A DNA stretch of 64,000 nucleotides from Asterias amurensis. Its lineage: Eukaryota; Echinodermata; Asteroidea; Forcipulatida; Asteriidae. The position numbers and the translations under genes were made by a program. Positions 62,327 through 64,000 of this stretch are shown piece by piece. The DNA lies in the NCBI RefSeq assembly GCF_032118995.1, contig NC_092650.1, positions 24,810,001-24,874,000 of the forward strand, in the 5' to 3' direction. How positions within the stretch are numbered: position 1 is the first letter of the stretch; each line of letters starts with the position of its first letter. The notes under the pieces are model-generated. The model saw only the letters and a list, made by a program, of their open reading frames with translations. It was not told the origin of the DNA and made no database searches.

Positions 62327-62975
62327 GTGAGCTTTGACAGAAATTACACCTTTTACGTCAATGAACAACATTATTATTTATACCTGTTTGATATAAAACA
62401 TCTGCTCTCATTTCTTGGTGAAAATTGTGTTGGTATATTGTGGCGGGGCTGCCGAGTTTATCCTCCAAAAAGGGACATGTGGCAGAGATGATGAGATTTG
62501 GAAATAAACGACGGACATGTTACGTCTGTGTCGTGTGACAGCTGCGGCCGGCGCGGGAGAGCGTGGGGCCGTTGCACGCGGGGGAGACCGTGTATAGTAC
62601 CCGCTGCGTCATTTGCGTCCGTTCAAGCGGTTAGGGTACAGTTTCGAGACTTGATTTTAAAGTAACGCTTTTGCCTGCCTAAGTTTCATGCTTACAGTTA
62701 CACTGTACTGTATAATCAGTCATGTCTAGTTATGTCTAGTTATATTTATCAATTCTATCCATTACCATTACTTTTAGTATTATTACATTACAGACCTAGG
62801 TCTACAGACTCTTTTGCTGAGTCTTAAAATTACTTTAAAAAGATTTAATTCATCGGTTGACAGCTAGCTAGCACCGCCGTTTTGAATGAAGACTAAATAA
62901 AAAGAGTGCGACATGATGATGATATTGTCGGTTTTAACTGTTTACCATATTATTATTATATTAATACTTTTGGAA

Positions 62976-63092
62976 AAGTTTCCGTATGGCGACACCACTT
63001 TTTCATTCGATACGAAATAATATAGTATCTAATTTACCTCAATGAGATATCCCTTTTTGTAAAAATAAGTGAAAAAGTGGTGGTGCCATGCA
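62976..63092. mobile_element. MITE with 'ccgtatggcg' ends, second copy
   Basis: Left 'tttccgtatggcgacaccac' and right 'gtggtggtgccatgcagaaa' are inverted. The interior 'atatagtatctaatttacc' matches the copy at 61125-61247 in the opposite direction. Confidence 0.8.
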
Positions 63093-63165
63093 GAAAGTAA
63101 TCCATACTTTTTTAATTATTTGTGGTGGCCTCCTTGTCCTTCGCGTTCTTTTCAATTTTTTGAAA

Positions 63166-63320
63166 ACTTTTGTATCCTGCCACCGCTTTTTTTACCGAAA
63201 AACAAAAGGAATATCTCATTTTCAGAGTAAATATTTTATAATTAAATTATCTTTTTATAGTATAAAGAATGCTAGTATATAAATATTATAATTGAAAAGT
63301 GGTAGCAGGATACAGAAATT
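63166..63320. mobile_element. Related MITE with 'gtatcctgccaccgct' ends
   Basis: The ends 'tgtatcctgccaccgcttt' and 'aagtggtagcaggataca' are inverted and similar in design to the neighbouring element. Confidence 0.7.
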
Positions 63321-63908
63321 TTGCCTCTGTTTTTTTTTTTCAATCTTGACATATTTATTATTATAAGTGTTCACTTTCATTGTTGAGAAAATAGAATAAG
63401 GTGTGTGATAAAATACAAAAATTAGTTAGTGACTGTAGCAATGACATCACAACACAACGAACACATAGTTCTTTTTCCTCCACCTTCCCGTCATTGACTT
63501 TGTTTTTTGTGGTGTTCCCCGCCTCTAGTACAGTAGTCAAACCGCACACTTCTTGCAACTCCCCTAGCAGTGGCTGTTGAAGCCTGAATGCGCCACAGCA
63601 CCTTGTAAACCCTTACAAGGTGTTACATAAATGGGTCTCATAATTTCAAAATCCTGTCTGGAAATGGATAATGATAAGTGAAAAGTGTCCCAGTGCAGTG
63701 GGTTGACTCGTCTGTAGATAAAGCTCTGTTTAAAAATTAGTGAGCAACAATTGCCAATGTTGTAAGGTTAAGAGTTCCTTGCTTACTAAGTGTACTACAT
63801 GTACATTTGTAGCCGCAAAAAAACATGGGCAACAAATGAATTTTTAGGCCAGCCAGGCTCTTGAAAGAACATGCTCACCTACCCCCCCCCCAACCTGCCA
63901 TGAATGAA

Positions 63909-63992
63909 TCATTTCCTCCAGATTGCTTCAAGGACGTCTTTCTTAAAGAATGGTTCATGTCTTTTGTACATGAAGTTGACCATGTGGTAATG
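63909..63992 (-). CDS. Possible last coding exon of an unknown minus-strand gene (partial)
   Basis: After an acceptor-like 'acatttag' the minus strand reads 27 residues to a stop, including MVNFMYKRHEPFFKKDV and EAIWRK. The composition looks protein-like, unlike the repeat-derived frames around it. I do not recognise the family, and the upstream exons would lie beyond the right edge. Confidence 0.35.
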   Translation of the reverse strand, partial: HYHMVNFMYKRHEPFFKKDVLEAIWRK

Positions 63993-64000
63993 CTAAATGT

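Overview
This window looks like nuclear DNA from a marine deuterostome invertebrate, most likely an echinoderm and possibly a sea star. The taxon is my inference. It rests on long introns, metazoan-type split genes (ECI2, PAN/fucolectin and skeletal-matrix-like secreted proteins, a C-type lectin) and an extreme density of short palindromic DNA transposons and tRNA-derived SINEs. There are no operons, rRNAs or CRISPR arrays.

Layout. 0-6 kb: transposon-derived repeats and the leader exon of a secreted PAN-domain gene (gene A, minus strand, rest off the left edge). 6-9 kb: a broken subtilisin-family (S8) protease on the plus strand. 9-14.5 kb: foldback elements and no gene. 14.6-22.8 kb: gene B, a complete five-exon minus-strand model for a secreted protein (signal peptide, PAN, fucolectin domain, 280 aa). 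27.8-35.9 kb: gene C, a complete six-exon minus-strand model with an almost identical signal/PAN exon but a different C-terminal half, like coral 'uncharacterized skeletal organic matrix protein 5' (301 aa). 36-43.8 kb: repeats, including a 195-bp tandem array at 40.2-41.2 kb. 43.9-44.5 kb: an intronless secreted C-type lectin (180 aa, minus). 45-51 kb: repeats only. 51.3-60.2 kb: a complete nine-exon ECI2 (ACBP plus enoyl-CoA isomerase, ending SKL, minus). 62.3 kb: a possible divergent plus-strand first exon. 63.9 kb: a possible last exon of another minus-strand gene.

How the genes relate. Genes A, B and C form a local family of secreted, cysteine-rich, probably carbohydrate- or matrix-binding proteins. 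The same leader exon (signal plus PAN) is joined to different C-terminal modules; with the nearby C-type lectin this resembles a secreted lectin cluster. A and B also share a larger segmental duplication. ECI2 is an unrelated housekeeping gene for beta-oxidation of unsaturated fatty acids. Exon models for B, C and ECI2 were built by eye from splice sites; all phases agree and all coding lengths are multiples of three.

Most of the remaining DNA is repeats. The dominant class is a set of families with TTAA at both ends and TTAAAGG-type termini, resembling the T2/Kolobok-type MITEs known from Xenopus. Others are hairpin MITEs, foldback elements with tandem-repeat arms, several SINE families and two LINE 3' ends whose tails resemble a SINE tail.
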